Assembly: GCF_000517405.1 (NCBI RefSeq)
Contig: NZ_CP006568.1
Location: 2,728,001-2,792,000, forward strand
Direction: 5' to 3'
DNA from: Candidatus Sodalis pierantonius str. SOPE
Lineage (GTDB): Bacteria > Pseudomonadota > Gammaproteobacteria > Enterobacterales > Enterobacteriaceae
Length of the DNA stretch: 64,000 nt
Shown: positions 47,296 to 56,821 of the stretch, piece after piece
How positions within the stretch are numbered: the first letter of the stretch is position 1
Layout of the letters: the number at the start of each line of letters is the position of its first letter
Made by a program: the position numbers and the translations under genes
The notes under the pieces: model-generated
The model's database searches: none
Told to the model about the DNA's origin: nothing
What the model saw: the letters and a program-made list of their open reading frames with translations, nothing else

Positions 47296-48050
47296 GGCGA
47301 CAGGCCCCCCTGCGCGGGCGGCACGACCTCGCCCTGCAAATCGTGGCGGTGGTTATGATGATGGTGGTAGATCGCGAGCGGCGCCGGTCCGCGCTGGCCG
47401 AACATGGCGATAAAATCAGGGTGGGCCGAGACGACATCCGGCGTGCCGGAACAGCAGATATGGTGATTAAGGCACAGTACTTCATCGGTTTTCGCCATCA
47501 CCAGATGTAAATCATGCGATACCATCAACACTGCGCAACCGAGGGCCCGGCGAATGTTGTCGATTAAATCATACAGCGCCACCTGGCCGTTGACATCCAC
47601 GCCCTGCGTCGGCTCGTCCAGCACCAATAGCTGTGGTGAATTGAGCAGGGCACGCGCCAGTAGCACCCGCTGCATCTCTCCCCCGGAAAGTTTCTGCATG
47701 GGCGCCGTCTGCAAATGTTGCGCCTGTACCCGCGCCAGCGACGGCGCTATATCGCTTTTTTTGACGCCCGGCCGCAGACGCATAAAGCGTTCCACCGTCA
47801 GCGGCAACGTCGGGTCCAGATGTATTTTTTGCGGGACATACCCCATACGCAGTTTGGGCTGGCGCTTTAGCGTCCCCTCAGTAGGGGCGATAAGCCCGAG
47901 CACCACCCGCACCAGCGTCGACTTGCCGGCGCCGTTCGGGCCCAGCAGCGTAAGAATGTTACCGGGGCGCAGGGTGAAAGAGATATCGTGCAGCACCGCT
48001 TTACGGCCAAAGGCGACGCCGATGTGTTCCAGAATTACCAAATCGGTCAT
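47292..48050 (-). CDS. znuC: Zinc ABC transporter ATP-binding protein ZnuC
   Basis: A 252-residue ATPase with Walker A GPNGAGKST, signature LSGGEMQRVLLARAL, Walker B LLVLDEPTQGVD and the switch His in MVSHDLHLV. The His-rich tail (YHHHHNHRHD) is typical of zinc importers. Divergent from znuA with a Zur-type site between. The frame is intact. Confidence 0.96.
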   Translation of the reverse strand: MTDLVILEHIGVAFGRKAVLHDISFTLRPGNILTLLGPNGAGKSTLVRVVLGLIAPTEGTLKRQPKLRMGYVPQKIHLDPTLPLTVERFMRLRPGVKKSDIAPSLARVQAQHLQTAPMQKLSGGEMQRVLLARALLNSPQLLVLDEPTQGVDVNGQVALYDLIDNIRRALGCAVLMVSHDLHLVMAKTDEVLCLNHHICCSGTPDVVSAHPDFIAMFGQRGPAPLAIYHHHHNHRHDLQGEVVPPAQGGLSP

Positions 48051-48069
48051 GATGATTACGGTTGTTAAA

Positions 48070-48094
48070 TTGCCGCGTTATTATAACATAACAA
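48070..48094. promoter_or_regulatory. Probable Zur operator between znuCB and znuA
   Basis: The AT-rich core GTTATTATAAC (48077-48087) is a perfect palindrome with an odd centre, flanked by further partial symmetry. It sits in the 73-bp divergent interval where E. coli has its Zur site (consensus around GTTATAnTATAAC). Assigned by position and motif. Confidence 0.65.
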
Positions 48095-48123
48095 TCCGCT
48101 TCGTTGCCGATGAGAATATTGCC

Positions 48124-49095
48124 ATGCCTGCATCCTATCCCGCCGCTTTTCTGCGCGCCGTTGGTCGTACCTGCCGTTTCGTCTGCCTTGGCGCCGCGTT
48201 AGGGATGGCGACGGGCGTCAACGCGCAGGCGGCGGTTGTTGCCTCGCTCCGCCCGCTGGGGTTTATCGCCGCCGCCGTCGCCGATGGCGTTATGCCGGTG
48301 GAGATAGTGTTGCCCGATGGCGCCTCGCCCCATGATTATGCTTTGCGGCCGACGGATGCGCTGCGGTTAAAGAAAGCCGATGTGCTGGTGTGGGTAGGGC
48401 CGGAAATGGAGGCGTTTCTCTCCGGATCCGCCTCCTCGCTGCCTGCCGCGCGGCGCATTACCCTGGCCAGCCTGCCGTCCGTTAAGCCGCTATTGCAAAA
48501 AGGTGGCGAAGAAGTGCATGAAAATCATGGGCATGACCACGATGACGGTGGCGACGACGGCCATCACCACGGCGAATATAATATGCATCTGTGGCTGTCG
48601 CCGACCATTGCTCGGCGCACGGCAGAGGCAGTCCATGACCGTTTGGTGGAGTTAATGCCCGAAAAGAAACAACAATTGGACGATAATCTGCGAATTTTCA
48701 ACGCCCTCTTGACAAAAAATGACAAAAATATCGCTATAATGCTAGCACTCGTTCGCGCTAAAGGGTATTACGTATTTCACGATGCGTATGGGTATTTTGA
48801 AACATACTATGGCCTGACGCCGTTAGGATATTTCACCATCAATCCCGAAATACAACCCGGCGCCCAGGTTTTACACAAAATCAGAACACAGTTGGTTGAG
48901 CAAAAAGCGACCTGTATTTTTGCTGAGCCACAATTCAGGCCAGCCGTTATCAACGCCGTCGCCCGCGGGACATCCGTGCATATTGGCACCTTGGACCCGC
49001 TGGGAATGGGTATCGCCTTGGACAAGGAAAGCTACGCGCGCTTTCTGTCGCAATTGGCGAACCAGTACGTAAGCTGCTTGGAGAAGAACACATGA
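48124..49095 (+). CDS. znuA: Periplasmic zinc-binding protein ZnuA
   Basis: A 323-residue high-affinity zinc-binding component. A signal peptide (FVCLGAALGMATGVNAQA) is followed by metal ligands in SPHDYALRP, the His/Asp-rich loop HENHGHDHDD...HHHGEYNMHLW, and later VFHDAYGYFE. Start taken at ATG 48124; the long upstream open frame is antisense to znuC and is rejected. The frame is intact, and the downstream mepM starts 12 bp later. Confidence 0.95.
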   Translation: MPASYPAAFLRAVGRTCRFVCLGAALGMATGVNAQAAVVASLRPLGFIAAAVADGVMPVEIVLPDGASPHDYALRPTDALRLKKADVLVWVGPEMEAFLSGSASSLPAARRITLASLPSVKPLLQKGGEEVHENHGHDHDDGGDDGHHHGEYNMHLWLSPTIARRTAEAVHDRLVELMPEKKQQLDDNLRIFNALLTKNDKNIAIMLALVRAKGYYVFHDAYGYFETYYGLTPLGYFTINPEIQPGAQVLHKIRTQLVEQKATCIFAEPQFRPAVINAVARGTSVHIGTLDPLGMGIALDKESYARFLSQLANQYVSCLEKNT

Positions 49096-49107
49096 GGATA
49101 GTTATTA

Positions 49108-50433
49108 GTGCAGCAGATAGCCCGCTCTTTCGCCCTGGCGTTTAATCATCTGCCGCGACCCCACCGTGTCATGCTGGGGTCGCTGACCATAGTCACTTTA
49201 GCCGTCGCCGTTTGGCGACCCTATATCTACTCCCCGGTAGTGGAACGGCCCGCCAGCCGCATCATTCCGCTGGAAGACCATCAATTGCGCGAGCTGACGC
49301 CCGAGGCCAGCGAACCCCTCGACCAGACCACCCCGGACAGCGACGAAGATATTCCGAAGGATGAACTGGACGAACGCGGGGAAGGGGAGGCCGGCGTGCA
49401 TGAGTATGTTATCTCCACCGGCGATACCCTAAGCAGTGTCCTCACCCAGTACGGCATCGATATCGCCGACGTCACCGCGCTGGCTCAGCAAAATCCCGCG
49501 TTGCGCAGTTTGAAGATAGGCCAGTCCCTCTCCTGGACGCTGACCGCCGAGGGCGATTTGCAGCGCCTGACCTGGGATGTTTCCCGCCGCGAAACGCGCA
49601 CCTATGATCGCGTGAACGGCGGTTTCAAGGAAAGCATCGCCAATATGACCGGCGAGTGGCGCAACACCACCTTGACCGGCCAGCTCAACGGCAGTTTCGT
49701 CACCAGCGTCCGCGCAGCCGGTTTGACGGGCAGCGATATCAACGCGGTGATCAAAGCGTTGCAGTGGCAGCTGGATTTCCGCAAGTTGCGTAAAGGGGAT
49801 CAGTTCTCGGTTCTGACCTCGAGGGAGATGCTGGACGGCAAGAGCGCCCAAAGTCAATTGCTCGGCGTGCGCTTACGGACAGGCGGGAAAGATTATTACG
49901 CGTTCCGCGCGGATGACGGTAAATTCTATAACCGCGATGCCGCCGGTCTCGCCCGGGGTTTTATGCGTTTCCCCACCGTGAAACAATTCCGCGTCTCCTC
50001 CAATTTCAATCCACGCAGGCTTAACCCCGTTACCGGCCGTATCGCGCCCCATCGCGGCGTCGATTTCGCCGTTCCGGTCGGTACGCCGGTGCTGGCGGTG
50101 GGCGACGGCGAGGTGATGGTCAGCAAAAGGGACGGTGCCGCCGGTAACTATGTGGCCATCCGCCACGGCCGCCAATACATGACCCGCTATATGCATCTGA
50201 AGAAATTGTTGGTGAAGTCGGGACAGAAAGTGAAACGCGGCGATCGCATTGCCTTGTCCGGCAATACCGGGCGCTCAACCGGCCCCCATTTGCATTATGA
50301 AGTCTGGATCAACCAGCAGGCGGTCAACCCCCTGACCGCCAAACTGCCGCGCACCGAAGAGCTGACCGGCAGCGATCGCGCCGAATATCTCGCCCAAGTC
50401 AAACAGATGCTGCCTCAGCTGCAGTTAAACTGA
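49108..50433 (+). CDS. mepM: Murein DD-endopeptidase MepM
   Basis: Cleaves D-Ala-mDAP crosslinks to allow cell-wall growth. 441 residues (E. coli 440), GTG start. One N-terminal membrane segment (VMLGSLTIVTLAVAVW), a LysM domain (HEYVISTGDTLSSVLTQYGI) and a C-terminal LytM/M23 domain with zinc ligands in HRGVDFAVPVGTP and GPHLHYEVWINQQ. Intact frame. Probably co-transcribed with znuA, 12 bp upstream. Confidence 0.96.
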   Translation: MQQIARSFALAFNHLPRPHRVMLGSLTIVTLAVAVWRPYIYSPVVERPASRIIPLEDHQLRELTPEASEPLDQTTPDSDEDIPKDELDERGEGEAGVHEYVISTGDTLSSVLTQYGIDIADVTALAQQNPALRSLKIGQSLSWTLTAEGDLQRLTWDVSRRETRTYDRVNGGFKESIANMTGEWRNTTLTGQLNGSFVTSVRAAGLTGSDINAVIKALQWQLDFRKLRKGDQFSVLTSREMLDGKSAQSQLLGVRLRTGGKDYYAFRADDGKFYNRDAAGLARGFMRFPTVKQFRVSSNFNPRRLNPVTGRIAPHRGVDFAVPVGTPVLAVGDGEVMVSKRDGAAGNYVAIRHGRQYMTRYMHLKKLLVKSGQKVKRGDRIALSGNTGRSTGPHLHYEVWINQQAVNPLTAKLPRTEELTGSDRAEYLAQVKQMLPQLQLN

Positions 50434-50445
50434 CATGACGCCATC

Positions 50446-50476
50446 AGCGGCCGATCCTGCATCGGCTGCTTTTTTC
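50446..50476 (+). terminator. Rho-independent terminator after mepM
   Basis: AGCGGCCGAT and ATCGGCTGCT form a stem (one G-T style mismatch) around CCTGC, followed by TTTTTC. Confidence 0.8.
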
Positions 50477-50533
50477 TTTATAATGCGGTTAGCCGCGGTA
50501 ACTGCGCGATGACAAGCATTGAGAAAGGCAGGC

Positions 50534-51496
50534 ATGGAAAATAAGCAAAACGGACAGATAGAGTTCATCCCGACATTCAAAAACGCATTCTACGCCCCAC
50601 GTTATTGGGGTGTCTGGCTGGGGATAGGCGCCATCGCCGCCGCCGCCTGGATCCCGCCGCGGCTGCGCGATCCCGTGCTGGGCGCGTTGGGCCGCGCGGT
50701 TGGTCGCGTTGCGCACAAGGCGCGCTTTCGCGCGCAGGTCAATTTGGCCTACTGCCTGCCGGAAATCGCCGCAGAGCAGCGGGAAACCATTATTGACGAC
50801 ATGTTCGCCTGCGTGACGCAATCCACCATCCTCATGGCCGAGCTGGCCTGCCGCGATCCGCAGCGGGTGCTGGCGCGCGTGCGCTGGCATGGCGACGAAT
50901 TGCTAAATCGGCTTCAGGAAGAGGGGCGCAATGTCATTTTTTTGGTGCCTCACGGCTGGGCGGTGGATGTGCCGGCGATGCTAATGGCGGCGCGCGGCCA
51001 AAAAATGGCGGCCATGTTCCACAATCAGCGCAATGAGCTGGTGGATTATATGTGGAATCGCGTGCGTCGGCGTTTTGGCGGCCGTATGCACGCACGCAAC
51101 GACGGTATCAAACCCTTTATCAGCTCGGTGCGCCAGGGGTCTTGGGGGTATTATTTACCGGATCAGGATCATGGCGCCGAGCACAGTGAGTTTGTGGATT
51201 TCTTTGCCACCTACAAAGCGACGCTGCCGGCTATCGGCCGTCTGATGAAAGTCTGCCGCGCCACGGTTGTTCCCTTGTTCCCGGTCTACGATGGCAACAC
51301 CAGCCTGCTGCATATTCATATTCTGACGCCGATGGAAGCGTTAACGGATGCCGATGCTGCTACCGTGGCGCGCCGCATGAATGAAGCGGTGGAAACGCTG
51401 GTGCGTCCAAACCCTGAACAATATACCTGGGTGCTAAAACTGCTTAAAACCCGCAAGCCTGGCGATCCCAACCCCTATAAACGCCCCTCTCGCTGA
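50534..51496 (+). CDS. lpxM: Lipid A myristoyltransferase LpxM
   Basis: Adds the last secondary acyl chain to Kdo2-lipid A. 320 residues. One N-terminal membrane anchor and the acyltransferase motif H-x4-D in VPHGWAVDVP; also FHNQRNELVDYMWN and DQDHGAEHSEFVDFFA. Start ATG 50534 with AAAGGCAGG upstream. The C-terminus is a few residues shorter than E. coli. The frame is intact. In E. coli it neighbours pykA; here the inversion has separated them. Confidence 0.95.
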   Translation: MENKQNGQIEFIPTFKNAFYAPRYWGVWLGIGAIAAAAWIPPRLRDPVLGALGRAVGRVAHKARFRAQVNLAYCLPEIAAEQRETIIDDMFACVTQSTILMAELACRDPQRVLARVRWHGDELLNRLQEEGRNVIFLVPHGWAVDVPAMLMAARGQKMAAMFHNQRNELVDYMWNRVRRRFGGRMHARNDGIKPFISSVRQGSWGYYLPDQDHGAEHSEFVDFFATYKATLPAIGRLMKVCRATVVPLFPVYDGNTSLLHIHILTPMEALTDADAATVARRMNEAVETLVRPNPEQYTWVLKLLKTRKPGDPNPYKRPSR

Positions 51497-51715
51497 AAGC
51501 CCGGCCCACAAAGAGCGCGAAAACCCGCGTGCTGGGGCCGCGCTTGGCCGACGTGGGCGGCCAGCGGGAGGGCCGCGCGACGCGGCCTGGCGTTGTCGTG
51601 AGATTCACTTTCACCCGACCACGCTCCTCCGTTGAACTATGCGCATTAGCCGCGCGCAATGCTGTAGCCACGCTGTTGCGCAACTGAACCCGGCCTATCC
51701 ACGACGCAATGTTTC

Positions 51716-53070
51716 TCAGCCGAACAGCATTCGCACTGTTTCGATGATGAGCTGGAGGTTTAAGACCACCAACACCGCGGTGGCCAGCCAGCCAAGTACC
51801 ATAAAAGGTTTGCAATTGACAAACTTGCCCATTCGCTTTCTGGATGAGGTTAAATACAGCAGCGGGATCATTGAAATCGGTAAGGCGATGCTCAAAAAGA
51901 CCTGGGTATAGACCAGGAGTTTCTCAACCACATCCCCTTTATCTCCCCATAGGTAGATGCAGGCCACAACCGGCAGAATAGCAATCAGGCGCGTAATCAG
52001 GCGCCGCTGCCACAGCGGGAGCCGGAAATTGATGAAGCCTTCCATCACGATTTGCCCGGTTAAGGTCCCCGTAATAGTGGCATTCTGACCGGAAGCCAGC
52101 AGCGCAACGGCGAATAACGTTGCCAGGGTGGCGCTGGCAATGGCGCCAACCATGCTGTGATCCTGCAGGGCATCGTACAGCTGGGCAATACGGCCGATAT
52201 CATCCGGGTTTTTGCCACAAAATAGCGCGGCGCCGAGAATAAGAAGTAATCAATTAATGATAAAGGAGAATCCCAACTGGACATTGGAATCAATGGTCGC
52301 GTAGCGGATAGCCTCTTTCACCGCTCGCTCGTCACTGCGGTCGTATTGATGCGATTGTACGATGGAAGAGTGGAGGTAGAGGTTGTGCGGCATCACGGTG
52401 GCTCCCACGATCCCCAACGCGATGAAAAAAGCGGAATCGCCGCCCGCCACATGCGCGGTGAGGATCTCCCTTTGCTGGATGAACGCGTGGGCAATTTGCG
52501 CCAGGTCGGGGTTGGCGAGCGCCACCTCATAGGCAAAAATAATAAAGATCGTGGCGATGAGCGTAAAGACCAGCGCCTCGATTTTTCTGATACCAAACTT
52601 CATCAAGGCCAGCAGGAGAAACACGTCCAGCACGGTGATCATCACACCCAGTAACAGCGGGATCTTGAAAAGTAAATTTAACGCGATGGCGCTACCGATG
52701 ACCTCGGCAATCTCCGTAGCGATAATGGCTAATTCGGTGGTGACCCAGAGCGCGGCGGCGGTGCGCTTGCCGACCAGGGCTTTCGTTGCCTGCGCTAAAT
52801 CCATTCCCGTGACGATACCCAATTTGGCGCACATGACCTGGAGCAGCATCGCAATCAGACTGGAAATCAGTATTACCGACAGCAGAAGATAGCTGTAGAG
52901 TGCCCCCCCTGAATCGAGGTTATCCAGTTGCCGGGATCCATATAGCCGACCGCGACCAATGCGCCAGGCCCCGAAAAAGCAAACAGTTTTCTAAAAAATC
53001 CGCCTTTCCCCGCCGGAACGGGGATCGTACCGTTAATTTCTTCCAGACTGTTCTTTCTGACTATTTCCAT
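51716..53070 (-). pseudogene. mntH: NRAMP-type Mn(II)/H+ symporter MntH, broken
   Basis: Imports manganese with protons. From ATG 53070: GPGALVAVGYMDPGNW with the metal-binding DPGN motif, then a frameshift in a run of seven G at about 52903-52909 (eight would restore IQGGALYSYLLL). The next frame carries GIVGATVMPHNLYLHSSIVQ with the MPH motif. A TGA at 52252-52250 interrupts it, and the same frame runs on to 51716. Two lesions make it clearly non-functional. A Fur-like box lies upstream. Confidence 0.93.
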
Positions 53071-53123
53071 ATTTTCTTCCAAATTGACCGAAAGCGGTGA
53101 CAAAAAGTGATTTTATTATAAAT

Positions 53124-53142
53124 GGTAATGAGATTCGTTATC
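53124..53142. promoter_or_regulatory. Fur-box-like sequence upstream of mntH
   Basis: On the minus strand GATAACGAATCTCATTACC matches the classical 19-bp Fur box (GATAATGATAATCATTATC) at 13 of 19 positions. It lies 53 bp before the mntH start, and E. coli mntH is known to respond to Fur. Relic of a dead gene. Confidence 0.55.
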
Positions 53143-53789
53143 AATTAAAAGCTCGTTGAGCCTCGGTTTACACCAGGCAGGCGGCGACCTGCGCGCGTAG
53201 CGCCGGTCCTCTCCTCAGCGCAGGGGCTTTAGCGCAGGCTTCCCCAGCGGGCAGTGACGAACCTCGGACGTCTTGAAGATCCTTAGTGCCCTATCTGCAC
53301 GAGGCGCGGGCAATCATCGCGTATACGGCAGCAAATAATAAGGGGTGCGTGGGGAAGGCGGCGGACTAATCCGAGGCTGTTTAGGGGAGGTTGAGCTTGC
53401 TGCTTGGCGATGGCACTTTACAGGACGGCGGCACACCCATGCGGTTGGCGCCCGCCGCCACGGCGCTGATGCGCTAGCGGAGGATGGCCCTCACCGGCTT
53501 GCGCGCAAGTCGCAGTATCGTATTGCGCCTAGGTGTTCGGCTTTGAGGCTCTCGCCCGCCGATCCGCTCGCGTCAGCCGCCACTCTGGCGGCAACGGCGC
53601 TGACGCCAGAAGAGAGGGGCATCCAGGTGATGGTGATCCTATACCGCCCTGTACAAGCTTGGCGAGACGGGAGATCGCGCAATCCGCTTGCGAGGGGGTG
53701 GAGCGATCGCAGCGGCCCGTCTCCGACGCAGACTGCTTGAGCAAACGTGAGACGGGCCCGCAAGGCAGGGTCGTCAAGGTCGCTTTGTT
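53143..53789. other. GC-rich stretch with no recognised gene
   Basis: About 650 bp. Overlapping open frames on both strands (53345-53895) have no family features or ribosome-binding sites. GGCCCGTCTC (53714-53723) and GAGACGGGCC (53749-53758) form a 10-bp inverted repeat with a 25-base loop, 32 bp beyond the end of the DUF1460 gene, and may be its terminator. Probably eroded coding sequence. Confidence 0.4.
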
Positions 53790-54572
53790 TTACAATGCGC
53801 GCAAAACCACAATACCGGGTTTGCTTTGCATATATTCCATGAAGGGCGTATCTACCACTCTGCGGTTACGCTGCAAAGAAGATGCATTGCGATAATAGAG
53901 TTCGTCTCCTTTCCTGATGGCGATGCCCACATGGGAAACATCCAGTCCGTCAAGTTTGGAATAAATACCAATATAGTCCCCTGAATGGATTGCGTTCAGC
54001 GCGGCCTGATCCAAGTCGCCCGCGGGGATGTAGGTAATGTCGCGCTCGAATACCCCGATAGCGGGAATAAATTTACCGCCATCCGCTTTCAGATTTAGGT
54101 GTTTATGAACCACCTTGGCCCTAGGACTAATGTGCGCGGTGATATCCATCGCATTGCGCGGCTGGCTCGCAAACCAATCCGTGAAGAAATGTTTGCGGTT
54201 AACAAAGGACACCTGGCTTTCTTTGTAGCGGGTTTTCACCAGTTGTTCGAGGAAATCCGTTCTGTTTGCCGACTGGCTCAGCGCATTGACGTAATCAAGA
54301 AAGGTGAAGCAGTCGACGCCGTTGAAATCTACCACCAGTTTTTCGGGCTCCGTCGCCGAGCTGATTAAGGTATTGGCCTGATACGGCGTACCAAGAAACG
54401 ATTGCGAAACCTGTTCAATTAATTCCCCGCGGCTATCCTGTCTGTGTGCCTGTATATAATTGATGATATGCTGCGCTTTCTCCGCACTGATGGCATCCAT
54501 GGCCAGCGAATAATTTTTGGGTGAACATGCCGATAATAAAAGGCACAAGGGAATGAGCAGGTATAAACGCAT
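53790..54572 (-). CDS. DUF1460 (NlpC/P60-like amidase) lipoprotein
   Basis: A 260-residue protein with a lipoprotein signal (LLIPLCLLLSAC). Conserved VDFNGVDCFTFLDYVNAL supplies the probable catalytic Cys, and DGLDVSHVGIAIRKGDELYY the His, as in the DUF1460 family, which is related to NlpC/P60 peptidoglycan amidases. Likely acts on cell wall in the periplasm. The frame is intact. In the pre-inversion arrangement it stood next to the effector kinase gene and mntH, between pykA and lpxM, as an insertion relative to E. coli. Confidence 0.82.
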   Translation of the reverse strand: MRLYLLIPLCLLLSACSPKNYSLAMDAISAEKAQHIINYIQAHRQDSRGELIEQVSQSFLGTPYQANTLISSATEPEKLVVDFNGVDCFTFLDYVNALSQSANRTDFLEQLVKTRYKESQVSFVNRKHFFTDWFASQPRNAMDITAHISPRAKVVHKHLNLKADGGKFIPAIGVFERDITYIPAGDLDQAALNAIHSGDYIGIYSKLDGLDVSHVGIAIRKGDELYYRNASSLQRNRRVVDTPFMEYMQSKPGIVVLRAL

Positions 54573-54946
54573 GGTAATTTCCTTATGGCGGTAAACGAAG
54601 ATAAAGTTGAAGGGAATTCCTACTCAATATCAAAACCAACCTGCTTTCTGTTGTTATTTCATTTATATCTATCTATGGCGCTGTAAGATAATGGTGTCGA
54701 TATAAATTATGATCTAATTAATTTATTAACTCTTTAACTGGTGTGGTAGCTGTATTAAGAGTGGCATATCGTAAACTGTACGGCTTGACGTTTATTCTTG
54801 GGGCGGCATACGCCGCGGGGCAATATAACGTTAAGCGATGACAAGGATACCGCCCGCCATGGGTTTGATGTCCGCTAAGGGAGAGGGAGAGGTGACGCCG
54901 CCGTACCGATGGGATGACGGCGCAGTCGCGCGACAAAGGAGGTGTT
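54573..54946. other. No gene between DUF1460 gene and effector remnant
   Basis: About 370 bp. The first 200 bp are AT-rich and probably carry the DUF1460 promoter. AAAGGAGGTG at the far end is the strong ribosome-binding site of the next gene (start 54947). No coding frame with family features. Confidence 0.4.
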
Positions 54947-55506
54947 ATGGGAGGATCGCATGTCACGCTGGCGACCTGCGGCAATAGGGCCAGGAAATCG
55001 CGTGCACGGATGAATTATTCAATGGCGCCCTTGAGGCCCACTTTGTCTTTAGCGCAAGGGAAAAATTCATCGAATTTTGCGGACGTGTGTTTTCCGGCAA
55101 AAGTCGAATGGATGATTACAAAGAAATACATCAGTTATTTTGTTATGATAAACCCTGCTCTTTGTGGAATGAAACCATAGAGAGTCATTGGCGGCCGCTT
55201 TTGGGTCTGATGAAAATGATGGATCACAGTAAGGTGGAATATCGACAACACTACCGTATTGCATGGCAGATTAACGGTAATGACAGTTATATGTTAACGT
55301 TACTGTATGCCGACAAACCGCTCGCCAGGACGATATTGAATCAGCAAGAAACCGATTTCTTAAAAAGCCGCGTTTTTAACGAAAATAACGGTGAAATAAT
55401 CGTATGCGCCGCCCCGGAGAAGACAGACCCTCGCCAAGAGTATTACACGAGGGCATTATTAAAGCACTACGAGCAGTATAGACAGGCGAGGGCCAAAGCG
55501 AAGAGC
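54947..55506 (+). pseudogene. N-terminal part of the split effector-kinase gene
   Basis: A very strong site AAGGAGGTG precedes ATG 54947 (MGGSHVTLATCG). A one-base shift near 54985 moves to the frame QEIACTDELFNGALEAHF, which stays open through VFSGKSRMDDYKEIHQLF and HYEQYRQARAKAKS to the IS256 edge at 55506. The last 8 bp (CGAAGAGC) are the reverse complement of 6115-6122. Rejoining the two ends puts this frame exactly in phase with the kinase fragment at 6114-4283, giving a protein near 395-440 residues: an N-terminal domain of unknown family, a Ser/Ala-rich linker and a C-terminal kinase domain. Its lower GC content suggests acquired DNA, as for many secreted effectors. Confidence 0.72.
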
Positions 55507-56821
55507 GAGCCTGTTTAGAAATTTGTGTATTTGCCTGATTTTGATATGTTCAATCCAACATCAAAAACAGGTTAATTTATGGACGAAAAACAGTTGCAGG
55601 CTCTGGCTAACGAACTGGCCAAAAATCTCAAAACCCCTGAAGATCTCAGTCACTTCGATCGGCTGCTGAAAAAAATCAGCGTCGAAGCAGCTCTCAATGC
55701 CGAAATGACCCATCACCTCGGCTACGATAAAAATCAGCCTAAACCGGGGACCAACGCCCGCAACGGCTATTCCACAAAAACCGTTACCACTGGCGATGGC
55801 CCGCTGGCGCTGCGTACTCCGCGCGATCGTGACGGTTCCTTTGAACCGCAACTGGTGAAGAAGAACCAGACCCGGATTACCGGGATGGATAACCAGATTT
55901 TATCGTTGTACGCCAAAGGGATGACCACCCGCGAGATCGCCGCCGCGTTCAAAGAGCTGTATGACGCCGATGTCTCGCCGGCGCTGGTCTCAAAGGTCAC
56001 CGATGCGGTCATGGAGCAGGTTGTCGAATGGCAAAACCGGCCTCTGGATGCAGTCTATCCCATTGTTTATCTTGACTGTATCGTTCTAAAAGTCCGGCAG
56101 GACAGCCGCATCATCAACAAATCTGTGTTCCTGGCGCTGGGCATCAACATCGAAGGCCAGAAAGAGTTGCTAGGTATGTGGCTGGCCGAAAATGAAGGCG
56201 CAAAGTTCTGGCTGAACGTGCTGACAGAGCTGAAAAACCGCGGCCTGAACGATATCCTTATCGCCTGCGTAGACGGGCTGAAAGGTTTCCCTGACGCTAT
56301 TAACGCGGTGTATCCGGAGGCGCGGCTCCAGCTGTGTATCGTACATATGGTGCGCAACAGCCTGCGGTTCGTCTCCTGGAAGGACTACAAGGCCGTCACC
56401 CGCGACCTGAAAGCTATCTATCAGGCCCCTACGGAAGAAGCCGGCTTGCAGGCGCTGGAAGCGTTCTCCAGTGCCTGGGACATCCGCTACCCGCAAATAA
56501 GTCGAAGCTGGCAGGCAAACTGGGCCAATCTGGCCACGTTCTTTGCCTACCCAACGGACATCCGCAAGGTGATCTACACGACCAACGCCATCGAGTCGTT
56601 AAACAGCGTGATCCGGCATGCCATCAAAAAGCGCAAGGTGTTCCCGACCGACGACGCAGTGAAAAAGGTGGTGTGGCTGGCGATACAGGCGGCCTCACAG
56701 AAATGGACAATGCCTTTGAGGGACTGGCGCATGGCAATGAGCCGCTTTATTATCGAGTTCGGTGACCGCCTGGACGGTCACTTCTGAGAAAAGGCATTTA
56801 CACAGAATCGTGTACAGGGTC
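55507..56821 (+). mobile_element. IS256 family element, copy 3 (right boundary of the inversion)
   Basis: A 1315-bp full-length plus-strand copy with ends GAGCCTGTTTAGAAATTTG and ACAGAATCGTGTACAGGGTC. The left flank is CGAAGAGC and the right flank is otsA coding sequence (CTTCTTCG), so there is no direct target duplication across this copy. The missing half of the left duplication is at 6115-6122. Confidence 0.95.
55579..56787 (+). CDS. IS256 family transposase (402 aa)
   Basis: Intact mutator-type transposase with the same DDE landmarks as the copy at 6157, and near-identical to it. Confidence 0.95.
   Translation: MDEKQLQALANELAKNLKTPEDLSHFDRLLKKISVEAALNAEMTHHLGYDKNQPKPGTNARNGYSTKTVTTGDGPLALRTPRDRDGSFEPQLVKKNQTRITGMDNQILSLYAKGMTTREIAAAFKELYDADVSPALVSKVTDAVMEQVVEWQNRPLDAVYPIVYLDCIVLKVRQDSRIINKSVFLALGINIEGQKELLGMWLAENEGAKFWLNVLTELKNRGLNDILIACVDGLKGFPDAINAVYPEARLQLCIVHMVRNSLRFVSWKDYKAVTRDLKAIYQAPTEEAGLQALEAFSSAWDIRYPQISRSWQANWANLATFFAYPTDIRKVIYTTNAIESLNSVIRHAIKKRKVFPTDDAVKKVVWLAIQAASQKWTMPLRDWRMAMSRFIIEFGDRLDGHF

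Noticed and set aside
47554..48123. N-terminal 190-codon extension of znuA
   Set aside because: It is antisense to znuC, and the extension ends where a proper signal peptide begins at ATG 48124.
53345..53895. Overlapping frames on both strands upstream of the DUF1460 terminator region
   Set aside because: No start signals or family features; probably eroded DNA.
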